Shown piece by piece: positions 7,238 to 15,081 of a DNA stretch of 24,017 nucleotides (positions within the stretch are counted from its first letter, which is position 1; each line of letters opens with the position of its first letter). Source of the stretch: CAZQAA01 sp964591255 (GTDB lineage Bacteria > Desulfobacterota > DSM-4660 > Desulfatiglandales > Desulfatiglandaceae); NCBI GenBank assembly GCA_964591255.1, contig CAZQAA010000015.1, positions 1 to 24,017 of the forward strand. The letters run 5' to 3'. The notes beneath the pieces were generated by a model. That model worked only from the letters and a program-made list of their open reading frames with translations, was not told the origin of the DNA and searched no databases. The translations under genes were made by a program, and so were the position numbers.

Positions 7238-8005
7238 ATGGCCAGGAAAAAAACCGCTTCCAAAAAAAAGGCAAAAAAATACCAGTTAGAGTTTTCCCTT
7301 GGCACCATGTTTTTCTGGTGCCTGGGGCTGTTCTTTCTTCTCGCCTGGATATTCGTGCTGGGGATCCTGGTGGGGAAGGGTATGCTCTCTCACAGGATGG
7401 AAAACCTGTCGGTTCAGGAAAAACAACCGGCCGGCCCACATCAGGCAAAAAGGGGGCAAACCTCTCCAGCATCAGATACCATAATGAGGGATATGATGGG
7501 GCTGGAAGAAAAAAAACCTGAATTTACATTTTACAAGGAACTTACCTCAAAAAAAGAGGCAGCAGCAAAAAAAGTCAAGAAAGATATCAAGAAAAAACGG
7601 GACGATCACAGGGTGGCAAAAAAAGAGGAAGCAAAAACCCCGAAAATATCCCTTTCCGGAAAAACATTGCCGGAAAAATCGAGGGCCGGGACAAGACAGG
7701 AGGCCCGCAAAGAACAGGACAAACCCGTTACAGAAAAAGATGAGCCTGTAAGGGATGTTGCCTCCACCGGCGATTATACCGTGCAGGTCGCCTCCCTAAG
7801 CAGCGAAATCGAGGCCATAAAAATGGCAAACAGCCTGACCGCTGATGGATACAACGCCTACTACCTGAAAACGATAATCAATGGAAAAGAATATTACAGG
7901 GTCAGGTGCGGCAGATTCAAGGACAGGAATCATGCAAAAAGGTTAAAGTCAAAACTGGCACAAAAGGAAAAAATAAACGGCTTTGTCACCGTGGTAAATA
8001 AATAA
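7238..8005 (+). CDS. SPOR-domain inner-membrane protein
   Basis: The 255-residue product has a Lys-rich cytoplasmic N-terminus and one transmembrane helix (about residues 23-46). A long Lys/Glu-rich, low-complexity periplasmic linker (about 50-180) leads to a C-terminal SPOR domain (about 182-255) starting D-Y-T-V-Q-V-A-S-L and containing Y-Y-R-V-R-C-G-R-F-K-D. SPOR domains bind denuded peptidoglycan at septa, and this layout matches FtsN-like or DedD-like proteins. The sequence does not allow a firm choice between them. AAGGACAGG precedes the ATG. The gene is placed directly after argS; an argS-SPOR pairing is common in proteobacteria, for example argS-ftsN-like arrangements. Expected role: cell division or envelope maintenance. 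Confidence 0.88.
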   Translation: MARKKTASKKKAKKYQLEFSLGTMFFWCLGLFFLLAWIFVLGILVGKGMLSHRMENLSVQEKQPAGPHQAKRGQTSPASDTIMRDMMGLEEKKPEFTFYKELTSKKEAAAKKVKKDIKKKRDDHRVAKKEEAKTPKISLSGKTLPEKSRAGTRQEARKEQDKPVTEKDEPVRDVASTGDYTVQVASLSSEIEAIKMANSLTADGYNAYYLKTIINGKEYYRVRCGRFKDRNHAKRLKSKLAQKEKINGFVTVVNK

Positions 8006-8083
8006 CAACCTGGAAAGACTTGCAACGAGAATGCTATCAGGTTTATGAGTCTTGATCCAGTGTGCCTCACCAAAAGGGACCGG

Positions 8084-8539
8084 ATGAATATCAGGAAGGC
8101 AACGATAAGAGATGTCAAGGCCATACATGGTCTTCTCAATCTCTATGCAGACCAGGGAGTCTTGCTGCCGAGATCATTGAGCGACCTCTATGACCACCTG
8201 AGAGACTACTTTGTGCTGGAGGAGAATGATTCCATTTGCGGCGTGTCTGCCCTGGGCATTTGCTGGGAGGACCTGGCCGAGATCCGGTCTCTGGCCATAT
8301 CAGGGGAAAGGCAGGGCCACGGCCTCGGGTCCCGGTTGGTGGCCGAATGTCTTGATGAGGCACGTGACTTCGGGGTAAAGAAGGTGTTTGTATTGACATA
8401 TGTCCCCGATTTTTTTTCAAAGTTCGGGTTCAACATAATACAAAAGGATGTGCTCCCCCACAAGATCTGGGCCGACTGTCTTAAATGCCCCAAATTCCCG
8501 AACTGTGATGAGACAGCCATGATGATTGATCTGGCTTAG
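8084..8539 (+). CDS. Short ArgA-type N-acetyltransferase (GNAT)
   Basis: This 151-residue GNAT enzyme resembles the short, kinase-less N-acetylglutamate synthases that start arginine synthesis by acetylating glutamate. The acetyl-CoA loop is R-Q-G-H-G-L-G, followed by S-R-L-V. A Cys-rich tail, D-C-L-K-C-P-K-F-P-N-C-D-E, is typical of this subfamily. I prefer ATG 8084, with M-N-I-R-K-A-T-I as in homologues and AAGGGA just upstream, over ATG 8045, which adds 13 poorly conserved residues. It lies in the same direction as argS, so arginine supply and charging genes are close together. The exact substrate cannot be proven from sequence. If the tail Cys residues bind zinc or respond to redox, they could be regulatory. 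Confidence 0.82.
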   Translation: MNIRKATIRDVKAIHGLLNLYADQGVLLPRSLSDLYDHLRDYFVLEENDSICGVSALGICWEDLAEIRSLAISGERQGHGLGSRLVAECLDEARDFGVKKVFVLTYVPDFFSKFGFNIIQKDVLPHKIWADCLKCPKFPNCDETAMMIDLA

Positions 8540-8572
8540 GATCTAACATTCAGGATTAGCCTGGAGGATATT

Positions 8573-8920
8573 ATGTTTGGCATAGGCATGCCGGAATTGA
8601 TTCTTATAATGGTTATCGCCCTGATCGTGTTCGGCCCCAGCAGGCTTCCTGATCTTGCCAGGGCCATTGGCAAGGGGATGGCGGAACTCAGAAAGGCTAC
8701 CCAGGAAATCAAAGACACCCTGGATGTGGAAGAAGACCTGAACGGGGTGGAAGAAGACATAGGAAAAATAAAGGAAGACCTTGTGGATTCCATCACTGGT
8801 CTGGACAAACCCATTGAAATCGAGGCATCCGAAAAATCCCCCCATGGAGAACCACCGGAAGAGGTGGAGGAAGAAAACAAGACAGGGAACAAGGAAGAAA
8901 AAACGGACAGTCATGGATAA
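8573..8920 (+). CDS. tatB: Sec-independent translocase subunit TatB
   Basis: TatB recruits folded twin-arginine precursors together with TatC in the inner membrane. The 115-residue protein has the canonical start M-F-G-I-G-M-P-E-L with Glu8, a single membrane helix (about 6-21) and the F-G-P-S-R-L-P hinge, which favours TatB over TatA (usually F-G-x-x-K-L-P). An amphipathic helix (about 25-60) and a very acidic tail rich in Glu follow. CTGGAGG lies 6 bases before ATG 8573. Its stop overlaps the tatC start by 8 bases, so the two should be translated together. No separate tatA is seen in the window; this protein could serve both roles, or tatA may be elsewhere. Confidence 0.88.
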   Translation: MFGIGMPELILIMVIALIVFGPSRLPDLARAIGKGMAELRKATQEIKDTLDVEEDLNGVEEDIGKIKEDLVDSITGLDKPIEIEASEKSPHGEPPEEVEEENKTGNKEEKTDSHG

Positions 8921-9662
8921 CGATGAAAAACAGCCTTTCCTGACCCACCTGGAAGAATTAAGAAAAAGGCTGATAGTATGCGCCATAGCCGTGGGCATAG
9001 GTTTTGTGATCACATACTTTTTTTCAGACAGGATATTTGCTCTCCTGGTGGAACCCCTCAAGGCTGCAATGCCCGAGGGAGACCAGCTCATCTTCACCAA
9101 TCTGCCTGAGATGTTTATCACATACCTGAAGGTGGCACTGATTGCAGGCGTACTCATTGCGGCCCCTGTCATCTTCTATGAACTCTGGATGTTTATTGCC
9201 CCCGGCCTCTACCAGAATGAAAAAAAATACCTGATCCCCTTTGTGGTCTCCTCGTCCATTCTCTTTATAGGTGGCGCACTTTTCGGTTATTTTGTTGTAT
9301 TCCCTTTTGGATTCAAGTTCTTCATGGCCTTTTCCAACGAATACGTAAAGGCCCTCCCCTCGGTAAAACAGTATTTCTCCTTTTCCACAAAACTGCTGAT
9401 CGCCTTTGGAATTGTTTTCGAACTCCCTGTCATTATCTTCTTTCTCGCCAAGGTAGGCCTTGTCACCTCCGATTTCTTAAAAACAAAACGGAAGTATGCC
9501 ATACTGCTTACCTTTGCCATCGCCGCCATTTTGACACCGCCTGATGTTATCACCCAATGCATGATGGCTCTTCCGCTGATATTGCTTTATGAAATAGGGA
9601 TTTTCGTAGCCAGGTTTGCAAGACATAAAGGGGTGGAAGAAACGGATGAAGACGGGACCTGA
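8913..9662 (+). CDS. tatC: Sec-independent translocase subunit TatC
   Basis: TatC is the multi-spanning receptor for twin-arginine signal peptides. The 249-residue product begins M-D-N-D-E-K-Q-P-F and carries the hallmark H-L-E-E-L-R-K-R-L (about 11-19), part of the signal-binding cytoplasmic face. Six hydrophobic segments follow in the expected spacing, with F-Y-E-L-W-M-F-I-A-P-G-L before the third helix, as in the family. I chose ATG 8913 because upstream starts in this frame only read through tatB. The start overlaps the tatB stop, and the last codons overlap the start of the UPF0280 gene by 17 bases. The C-terminal tail is short and charged. Confidence 0.94.
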   Translation: MDNDEKQPFLTHLEELRKRLIVCAIAVGIGFVITYFFSDRIFALLVEPLKAAMPEGDQLIFTNLPEMFITYLKVALIAGVLIAAPVIFYELWMFIAPGLYQNEKKYLIPFVVSSSILFIGGALFGYFVVFPFGFKFFMAFSNEYVKALPSVKQYFSFSTKLLIAFGIVFELPVIIFFLAKVGLVTSDFLKTKRKYAILLTFAIAAILTPPDVITQCMMALPLILLYEIGIFVARFARHKGVEETDEDGT

Positions 9663-10419
9663 GCACGAGGGTAACCGGGGAAGAATCCTCTATACGGAAC
9701 GCACCTACAGAGAAGGACTCAGGCCTGACGGCCTGGTCACTTTTCGCGTGGCGGTCAGGCAGACCGATTTATGGATAAGCGCCGAAAAGGAGCTGAAAAA
9801 AGAGGCCAGAGATATTGTCCTTGATTTAAGACACCAGCTTGAGGCATACATCAAGTCATGCCCTGGTTTCATGACCTCCCTCTCTCCGTTAAACCCGGAT
9901 CCATTAGCCCCGCCCATGATTAAGGAGATGATTGAGGTGACAAGGCGGCTGAATGTGGGGCCAATGGCCTCTGTAGCAGGTGCCATTGCCCAGCATGTGG
10001 GAAAAGCCCTCCTCGGACTCACAGACCAGATAATAGTGGAGAATGGTGGAGACATCTTTATTCAGGCCCGCCGGCCGGTCACCGTTTCCATATTTGCAGG
10101 CGCCTCGTCCCTTAGCGGAAAGATCGGCATCATGATCCCCGAAAGACAGATGCCGGCGGGAGTCTGTTCCTCATCCGCAAAGATAGGACACTCCCTGAGC
10201 ATGGGTATGGCAGACGTGGTCTGCATCATATCCCCATCCGCGTCAGCAGCAGACGCGGCCGCCACTTCCATCGGGAACAGAATCAAGACAAGGGCCGACC
10301 TGGAAAAAACAGCTGCATGGGCAAACCAGATGGAAGACATCATAGGCGGCGTGGTTATAGTGGAAGAGGAGATAGCCGCATGGGGAGATGTTGAAATAGT
10401 GGCAATTCAGAGCGTATAA
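9646..10419 (+). CDS. UPF0280 family protein (ApbE-like)
   Basis: The 257-residue product matches the UPF0280 family of methanogens and sulfate reducers as I know it. Family marks are L-N-P-D-P-L-A-P-P-M-I near residue 90, G-P-M-A-S-V-A-G-A-I-A-Q and V-E-N-G-G-D-I-F-I, then S-A-S-A-A-D-A-A-A-T-S-I-G-N. The G-P-M-A-S-V-A-G and E-N-G-G-D elements recall ApbE-type flavin transferases, so an FMN- or FAD-related role is possible but not shown. No signal peptide is seen. I chose ATG 9646, inside the tatC end; the frame also opens at TTG 9616. The close link to tatBC hints at a role with exported redox proteins, which is inference. Its 3' end overlaps the convergent zinc-ribbon gene by 13 bases. Confidence 0.82.
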   Translation: MKTGPEHEGNRGRILYTERTYREGLRPDGLVTFRVAVRQTDLWISAEKELKKEARDIVLDLRHQLEAYIKSCPGFMTSLSPLNPDPLAPPMIKEMIEVTRRLNVGPMASVAGAIAQHVGKALLGLTDQIIVENGGDIFIQARRPVTVSIFAGASSLSGKIGIMIPERQMPAGVCSSSAKIGHSLSMGMADVVCIISPSASAADAAATSIGNRIKTRADLEKTAAWANQMEDIIGGVVIVEEEIAAWGDVEIVAIQSV

Positions 10420-10895
10420 AGTTTTTCATCCACCCTGGGGGGATGTTTTTTGGGGCCCCTTGCAGCCTTTCCTTTGAGTTCAAACATATCTTCCATATCG
10501 AAGAGATCCCCCATTTCGGCCTCTATTTTTTCAGGATCTTCACCTGCCTCCATCCTGTTAAGGGCCTCTTCCATGCCAGGACCCAAATCAAGGCCCGTCA
10601 TATCCGTCAATTTACGCATCAGATTCGCGGCCTGTCTTGGATCATCCTCATTTATATGCTCGGCCTCCCTGGCGATGAGCCCCATGGCCTGCTCCAGCCT
10701 GTTCTCGTCAATATCGGGCAAGGGGTTATCATCCTCCACGTTGAGATTCTTCGATACGGAAAAGACAGAGAGGCGTCTTTCCAGTTTGATCTTTCCGCAA
10801 CAGGGGCATAAAGGCCTTTTCTCGGTATTTACTGATGATGAAAAAAAATTGAAAATCATATTGCAGCTGTCACAATAGAATTCATAAATCGGCAA
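10407..10895 (-). CDS. FmdB-type zinc-ribbon protein with acidic C-terminus
   Basis: The 162-residue product starts (f)M-P-I-Y-E-F-Y-C-D-S-C and continues to C-P-C-C-G, giving two Cys-x-x-Cys knuckles as in FmdB/CxxC zinc ribbons. The rest is an acidic helical segment rich in Asp and Glu, with G-P-G-M-E-E-A-L-N-R-M-E-A-G-E-D-P near its middle and a basic tail. The start is unusual: AAGGAGG lies 8 bases upstream of TTG 10895, and that TTG gives the family-typical first residues, while the nearby ATG is out of frame. The zinc-ribbon and acidic-tail combination is common in Desulfobacterota, but its function is not known to me. The 3' end overlaps the UPF0280 gene by 13 bases on the other strand. 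Confidence 0.8.
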   Translation of the reverse strand: MPIYEFYCDSCNMIFNFFSSSVNTEKRPLCPCCGKIKLERRLSVFSVSKNLNVEDDNPLPDIDENRLEQAMGLIAREAEHINEDDPRQAANLMRKLTDMTGLDLGPGMEEALNRMEAGEDPEKIEAEMGDLFDMEDMFELKGKAARGPKKHPPRVDEKLYTL

Positions 10896-10966
10896 GACAT
10901 CCACCTCCTTAAGCAAATGCAAAGGGTAAAGAATCTATGATTCGTATAACCAGCCATACGACCAGC

Positions 10967-10996
10967 TTGACAAATCCATTTGTTTCCAAATATGAT
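10967..10996 (+). promoter_or_regulatory. sigma70-type promoter for the HNH gene
   Basis: TTGACA (10967-10972) and TATGAT (10991-10996) are 18 bases apart, matching consensus at 6/6 and 5/6. Transcription would start near 11003, about 34 bases before the ATG at 11037. This rules against start codons placed at 10980-10995. The -35 box overlaps, on the other strand, a TTGTCA that could serve the divergent zinc-ribbon gene. Small inverted repeats lie at 10931-10943 (GAATC-N3-GATTC) and 10943-10960 (CGTAT-N8-ATACG). Confidence 0.65.
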
Positions 10997-11036
10997 GGTA
11001 CAAAATATCCTACAGTATAACATAATACTCAAAGCC

Positions 11037-11561
11037 ATGGAGCAAGTCCTTCTCCTTAACATCACCTATGAGCCTCTAAAGGTTATTAACTGGAAAAAGG
11101 CCATAACACTCCTCTTTCTGAACAAGGTGGAGGTAGTTGAGGAATACGGGACAGAGGTCCATTCCATCAGCTTTACCATCAAACTGCCTGCAGTAGTCCG
11201 GCTCCTCAGGATGGTAAAGAGACCCAAAACCCATGTCAAGTTTTCAAGACAGAATATTTATGCAAGAGATAAATACAGATGTCAATACTGTGGAAAACGG
11301 TCTGCATCTGAAGAACTCACCTACGACCATGTCATACCAAAATCAAGGGGTGGAACCACAAGGTGGGAAAACATAGTCACCTGTTGCATTGACTGCAACA
11401 GAAAAAAAGGAGGGCGCACTCCAGAGGAGGCCCGGATGAAACTGACCAGAAAGCCTTCCCGTCCCCAGTGGCTTCCAGCCGTGAGGGTTACCATAGGCTT
11501 CAAGGAAATACCCCGGTCCTGGAGAGATTATCTCTACTGGAATCTGGAATTAATTGAATAA
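11037..11561 (+). CDS. HNH endonuclease family protein
   Basis: The 174-residue product has a family-typical N-terminus (M-E-Q-V-L-L-L-N-I-T-Y-E-P-L) and a C-terminal HNH nuclease domain. Zinc knuckles are Cys82-x-x-Cys85 and Cys117-x-x-Cys120. Between them lie Asp97-His98 in Y-D-H-V-I-P-K-S-R-G-G and Asn112, with Asn121 after the second knuckle (C-N-R-K-K-G). All metal-binding and catalytic residues expected of an active HNH fold are present. Stand-alone proteins of this kind are widespread in Desulfobacterota, cyanobacteria and Bacteroidota, and their biological role is mostly unassigned. No restriction-modification, phage or defence partner is visible nearby, so I would not call it a defence nuclease. 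The start fits the promoter at 10967-10996. The next gene begins 13 bases after its stop. Confidence 0.88.
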   Translation: MEQVLLLNITYEPLKVINWKKAITLLFLNKVEVVEEYGTEVHSISFTIKLPAVVRLLRMVKRPKTHVKFSRQNIYARDKYRCQYCGKRSASEELTYDHVIPKSRGGTTRWENIVTCCIDCNRKKGGRTPEEARMKLTRKPSRPQWLPAVRVTIGFKEIPRSWRDYLYWNLELIE

Positions 11562-11574
11562 AAGGAGAAAAAAA

Positions 11575-11934
11575 ATGGAAAAACTCATCAGATACTCTAT
11601 GTTCATATGTTCTTTATTCTCCGCCTGCCTGGTCTACGGTGCCGGCATAAGCGATTTCCAGATCACGTTTCAAACCACCGACTGTAACGGGAATATGGGG
11701 ATCGCCTCCGTTAATGTGGAGGAAATATATCGAATTCAATCCATGCAATGTGATCCAGGCAGTACGCTCGAACTGAAACAGGTGCTCGTAAAGTCTGCCT
11801 CAGGCGTCACCAATTATGAAGTCTTTACGGTAACTGCCGATGAGGCAAAACAGATTCAGGATCAAATAAAGTTTTATATGAACTCAAGGCGCAAGGCCCT
11901 TGAAAAGGGCAGTTCCATTGTGATCGAAGAATAG
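11575..11934 (+). CDS. Small exported protein of unknown function
   Basis: The 119-residue product has a clear N-terminal signal sequence: M-E-K-L-I-R-Y, a hydrophobic core to about residue 26, and a probable cleavage near V-Y-G-A. The Cys in L-F-S-A-C is a weak alternative lipobox. The mature part has two Cys, in T-T-D-C-N-G-N-M-G and S-M-Q-C-D-P-G, which could form a disulfide in the periplasm, and a helical Gln/Lys-rich C-terminus. I recognise no family. AAAAGGAG is well placed before ATG 11575. It probably shares the HNH transcript (13 bases downstream). It ends only 3 bases before the stop of the convergent M20 gene. Confidence 0.75.
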   Translation: MEKLIRYSMFICSLFSACLVYGAGISDFQITFQTTDCNGNMGIASVNVEEIYRIQSMQCDPGSTLELKQVLVKSASGVTNYEVFTVTADEAKQIQDQIKFYMNSRRKALEKGSSIVIEE

Positions 11935-11937
11935 TGA

Positions 11938-13185
11938 TTATTGCCGCCTGTCCCGGCCGGACATAAAGAGAGAGGCAAAGACCTTTGCATCTGTTATTAT
12001 ATTAGGGATCAGACAATATTCATTGGGCTGGTGGGCAGATTCTGACACGGTGGACCACACCGCAGCCGGGAGACCTTCCTTTCGGAAAAAGGCCGCCACT
12101 GTTCCTCCTCCTATCCCCATAGGCTCTGCGTCTTTTCCCGTAACTCTTTTAATCGCTTCCTTCAGGGCATTCACTACGGGTGCATCAACAGGCGTGGGTT
12201 CAGGCGCATCCAGACTGAAGACGGGATCCGTATCTATCCTGATCCCCCTTTTTTCACTGACCTCCTCCGCAATATCCCTTACAGCGGCAATGACATCATC
12301 CACCCTGTATTCCGGCAATATACGGCAATCCATGTAAAAGACATCCCTGCCAGGTATGGTGTTCACGTTAGGCACATTGGCCTCAATCTTGGTGGGTTCA
12401 AATGTGGATATGGGGGGAGTGAAAAGCCGGTCGGACAGATCAAACCTGTTCCTGACCTCTTCCAAGGCAAGGATCATACTGGCGGCACAGGAAAGGCTGT
12501 TTTTACCCCTGTGGGGCATGCTCGCATGGCATTGCTCTCCGATGACGGTAAATTTGATCCACAACATGGATTTTTCCGCCACCTCTATCATGGTCCCTTC
12601 TTCATTTCCACCGTCCGGCACAACAATCAGGTCATTCGACCTGAAAATTCCCTTGTGATTTTTCAGGAGATAATCAAGGCCATATCTGCTCCCTGTCTCC
12701 TCGTCTGCCACAAACACAAGACCCACCGATCTTTTCAGGCCCTTTCCCGACCCTAATACACTCTTCATGGCAAGATAAAAACTCACAAAGGCGTGCTGGT
12801 TGTCCTCAACTCCCCTCCCGATAATACGGTCCCCGTCCACCACGACCCTGTAGGGATCGCTCTCCCACAGGGAAAGGTCTCCGGGAGGGACAATGTCCGA
12901 ATGGCACAGGACCCAGATGACGGACTCGCTATCGCTCCCATCCCATCTGACCACCAGATTGGGCCGATATCCATCAAGCGCCCTGTCATCAGGGGCCCTG
13001 TATTCCTCCACGAAATCCGGACCCAGGGCCTCCAGCAGGGTTCTGACATAGGCGACCTTCTCGTGTTCGCCGGTGCCCCCGTTATCAGGCCCCAGGGCGA
13101 TCCTTGATGTCAGTTCTGTCTGGAGCCGGATGATCTCATCCGTCACAGAATCGACAGGCGAAAAATAATCCTCAAAATCGATCAT
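11938..13185 (-). CDS. M20 family metallopeptidase/deacylase
   Basis: The 415-residue enzyme has the M20 (ArgE/DapE/CPG2) two-metal site: His95 and Asp97 in C-H-S-D-I-V, bridging Asp128 in G-R-G-V-E-D-N-Q, catalytic Glu162-Glu163 in D-E-E-T-G, Asp191 in P-D-G-G, and a C-terminal His in S-E-S-A-H-Q-P-N-E-Y. The dimerisation domain lies between. Such enzymes remove N-acyl groups or split dipeptides in the cytoplasm. The substrate is not readable from sequence, though the overall length and V-E-D-N-Q element recall the diaminopimelate/dipeptidase branch rather than ArgE. ATG 13185 follows the glmS stop with only 2 bases between, so it is the last gene of the serS-glmS unit. All catalytic residues are present. 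Confidence 0.87.
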   Translation of the reverse strand: MIDFEDYFSPVDSVTDEIIRLQTELTSRIALGPDNGGTGEHEKVAYVRTLLEALGPDFVEEYRAPDDRALDGYRPNLVVRWDGSDSESVIWVLCHSDIVPPGDLSLWESDPYRVVVDGDRIIGRGVEDNQHAFVSFYLAMKSVLGSGKGLKRSVGLVFVADEETGSRYGLDYLLKNHKGIFRSNDLIVVPDGGNEEGTMIEVAEKSMLWIKFTVIGEQCHASMPHRGKNSLSCAASMILALEEVRNRFDLSDRLFTPPISTFEPTKIEANVPNVNTIPGRDVFYMDCRILPEYRVDDVIAAVRDIAEEVSEKRGIRIDTDPVFSLDAPEPTPVDAPVVNALKEAIKRVTGKDAEPMGIGGGTVAAFFRKEGLPAAVWSTVSESAHQPNEYCLIPNIITDAKVFASLFMSGRDRRQ

Positions 13186-13187
13186 AA

Positions 13188-15014
13188 TTACTCTACCGTA
13201 ACGCTCTTTGCCAGATTCCTGGGCTTGTCAATATCCCGTCCCAGAAAATTGGCACAATAATAGGCCAGCAACTGGCACGGCACCACCGTCAGGATAGGAT
13301 TGAGAAAATCAAGGGTGGCCGGCACTTCAATAACCTCATCCGCCATCTCTTTTATCTTCTCATCCCCCTTGGTAACAATCGCAATAACATCCCCTTTTCT
13401 GCTCTTTATCTCCTGGATATTGCTGACCATCTTGTCATACATGTCGTCTGCGGGCACAATTGCGACAGTGGGCATGTCAGGGTTTATCAGCGCAATCGGC
13501 CCATGTTTCATCTCCCCTGCAGGGTAACCCTCCGCATGGATATATGATATCTCTTTAAGCTTCAGGGCCCCTTCCATGGCGATGGGATAATTAAACTTCC
13601 TTCCCACAAACAACCAATTGTTAAATCTGTGGTATTTTTCCGCAATTGCCTGGATATGATTTGCCTGGGAAAGGACCTCCTTGACCTGATCAGGGATCGC
13701 CTGCAGGGCCCGTATGGCCTCCACCCCTTCTGTGAGGGAGAGTTTCTGGTGCCGCCCCAACAGCAGGGCCAGGAGGGTCAATATGGTCAACTGGGACGTG
13801 AAGATCTTTGTTGAGGCCACGCCTATCTCAGGCCCTGCATGATTGTAAACACCTGCGTCCGTCTCTCTCGCTATTGAACTCCCCACCACATTCACGATAC
13901 CCAGAAGCCCTGCCCCTTTTCTCTTGGCCTCCCTTATGGCTGCAAGCGTGTCCGCCGTCTCGCCGGACTGGCTGAGGGCGATAATAAAGGTATTGGGAGG
14001 GAAGTTAAGCTTGCGATAGCGAAATTCGGAAGCAAGTTCCACTTCCACGTCAATCTCGGTAAGTTTTTCGAATGTATATCTTCCTACACACCCGGCATAA
14101 TAGGAGGTTCCGCAGGCAACTATCACCACATGCCTGCATTCCTTGACATCATTCCATACAGGCACGATCCCGCCCAGCTTGGGCACACCTTCTCCCGGCT
14201 CAAGCCTGCCCCTGATGGCATTTTTTATGGTCTCTGACTGCTCAAAGATCTCTTTAAGCATAAAATGCGGAAATCCGTTCAGTTCCGCATCCTCGGCCTT
14301 CCATTCCACCGTTTCCATTCCCCGTTCTATCCGCTTGGCCTGGGCGGTGGAGATGGAAAACCCCTCTCTGGTCAGGGTGGCCAGCTCATTGTCCTTGAGG
14401 TGGACCACCTTGTTGGTATATCTCACCATTGCAGACACATCGGACGCTGCAAAATGTCCGTCGTCACCAACACCGATAATAAGGGGACTGCCCCTCCTGG
14501 CAATCACCAGTTCACCGGGTGCCTCCCTGTGAATCACCGCAATCCCGAAGGTCCCCTCGACCTGGGACATGGTCTTCCTTACGGCCTCATTGAGGTTCCC
14601 GTCAAAATTCAGGGCAATCAGGTGGGCCAGGATCTCCGTGTCCGTTTCAGACCTGAAAACGGTTCCATCTTTTTCCAGTCTCTTTTTCAGGGAATAGTAA
14701 TTCTCTATGATACCGTTATGTGTAACAAACACCTTTTCATCCCGGTCCATCTGCGGATGCGCGTTTTTCTCGGTTGGTTCGCCGTGTGTAGCCCATCTCG
14801 TGTGGGCGATCCCCAGCGTACCGGCTATATCCAGGCCATCTATCTTCCCCTCCAGCACGGCTATCTTTCCAACCGCCCTGTGACATACTACATGCCCGCC
14901 CTTCTGGACAGCTATACCGGCAGAATCATATCCGCGGTATTCCAGTTGCTTCAGCCCGTCCATGAGAATGGGCCTTGCCTCTCTTTCACCCACATAACAA
15001 ACGATTCCGCACAT
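13188..15014 (-). CDS. glmS: Glucosamine-fructose-6-phosphate aminotransferase (isomerizing)
   Basis: GlmS makes glucosamine-6-phosphate from fructose-6-phosphate and glutamine, the first step of UDP-GlcNAc synthesis. At 608 residues it is standard length. The N-terminal glutaminase domain begins M-C-G-I-V-C-Y-V-G with the nucleophile Cys directly after Met, followed by Y-R-G-Y-D-S-A-G and H-T-R-W-A-T-H-G. Two SIS sugar-isomerase domains follow, with A-C-G-T-S-Y-Y-A-G, S-Q-S-G-E-T-A-D-T and S-T-K-I-F-T-S-Q. The end is the conserved D-K-P-R-N-L-A-K-S-V-T-V-E. I chose ATG 15014 because the Cys must be next to it and GGAGGG lies 6 bases upstream. The 67-base gap to serS shows no glmS ribozyme that I can recognise and no clear terminator. 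Confidence 0.96.
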   Translation of the reverse strand: MCGIVCYVGEREARPILMDGLKQLEYRGYDSAGIAVQKGGHVVCHRAVGKIAVLEGKIDGLDIAGTLGIAHTRWATHGEPTEKNAHPQMDRDEKVFVTHNGIIENYYSLKKRLEKDGTVFRSETDTEILAHLIALNFDGNLNEAVRKTMSQVEGTFGIAVIHREAPGELVIARRGSPLIIGVGDDGHFAASDVSAMVRYTNKVVHLKDNELATLTREGFSISTAQAKRIERGMETVEWKAEDAELNGFPHFMLKEIFEQSETIKNAIRGRLEPGEGVPKLGGIVPVWNDVKECRHVVIVACGTSYYAGCVGRYTFEKLTEIDVEVELASEFRYRKLNFPPNTFIIALSQSGETADTLAAIREAKRKGAGLLGIVNVVGSSIARETDAGVYNHAGPEIGVASTKIFTSQLTILTLLALLLGRHQKLSLTEGVEAIRALQAIPDQVKEVLSQANHIQAIAEKYHRFNNWLFVGRKFNYPIAMEGALKLKEISYIHAEGYPAGEMKHGPIALINPDMPTVAIVPADDMYDKMVSNIQEIKSRKGDVIAIVTKGDEKIKEMADEVIEVPATLDFLNPILTVVPCQLLAYYCANFLGRDIDKPRNLAKSVTVE

Positions 15015-15081
15015 CTTATTCCCTCCGTTTTGCGGTTCCTGAATCAAGGGTTATAACATGTCAAACACGCAACTGCAGGCT

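Noticed and set aside
11037..11561. HNH gene as part of a defence island
   Set aside because: The neighbours are a zinc ribbon, a small exported protein and housekeeping genes; no methylase, helicase, integrase or phage gene is present.
14265..15056. 263-codon plus-strand frame
   Set aside because: It is a shadow of glmS on the other strand, with no recognisable motifs; glmS is certain.
15015..15081. glmS ribozyme upstream of glmS
   Set aside because: The 67-base gap is too short and I see none of the expected pairing; the lineage generally lacks it.
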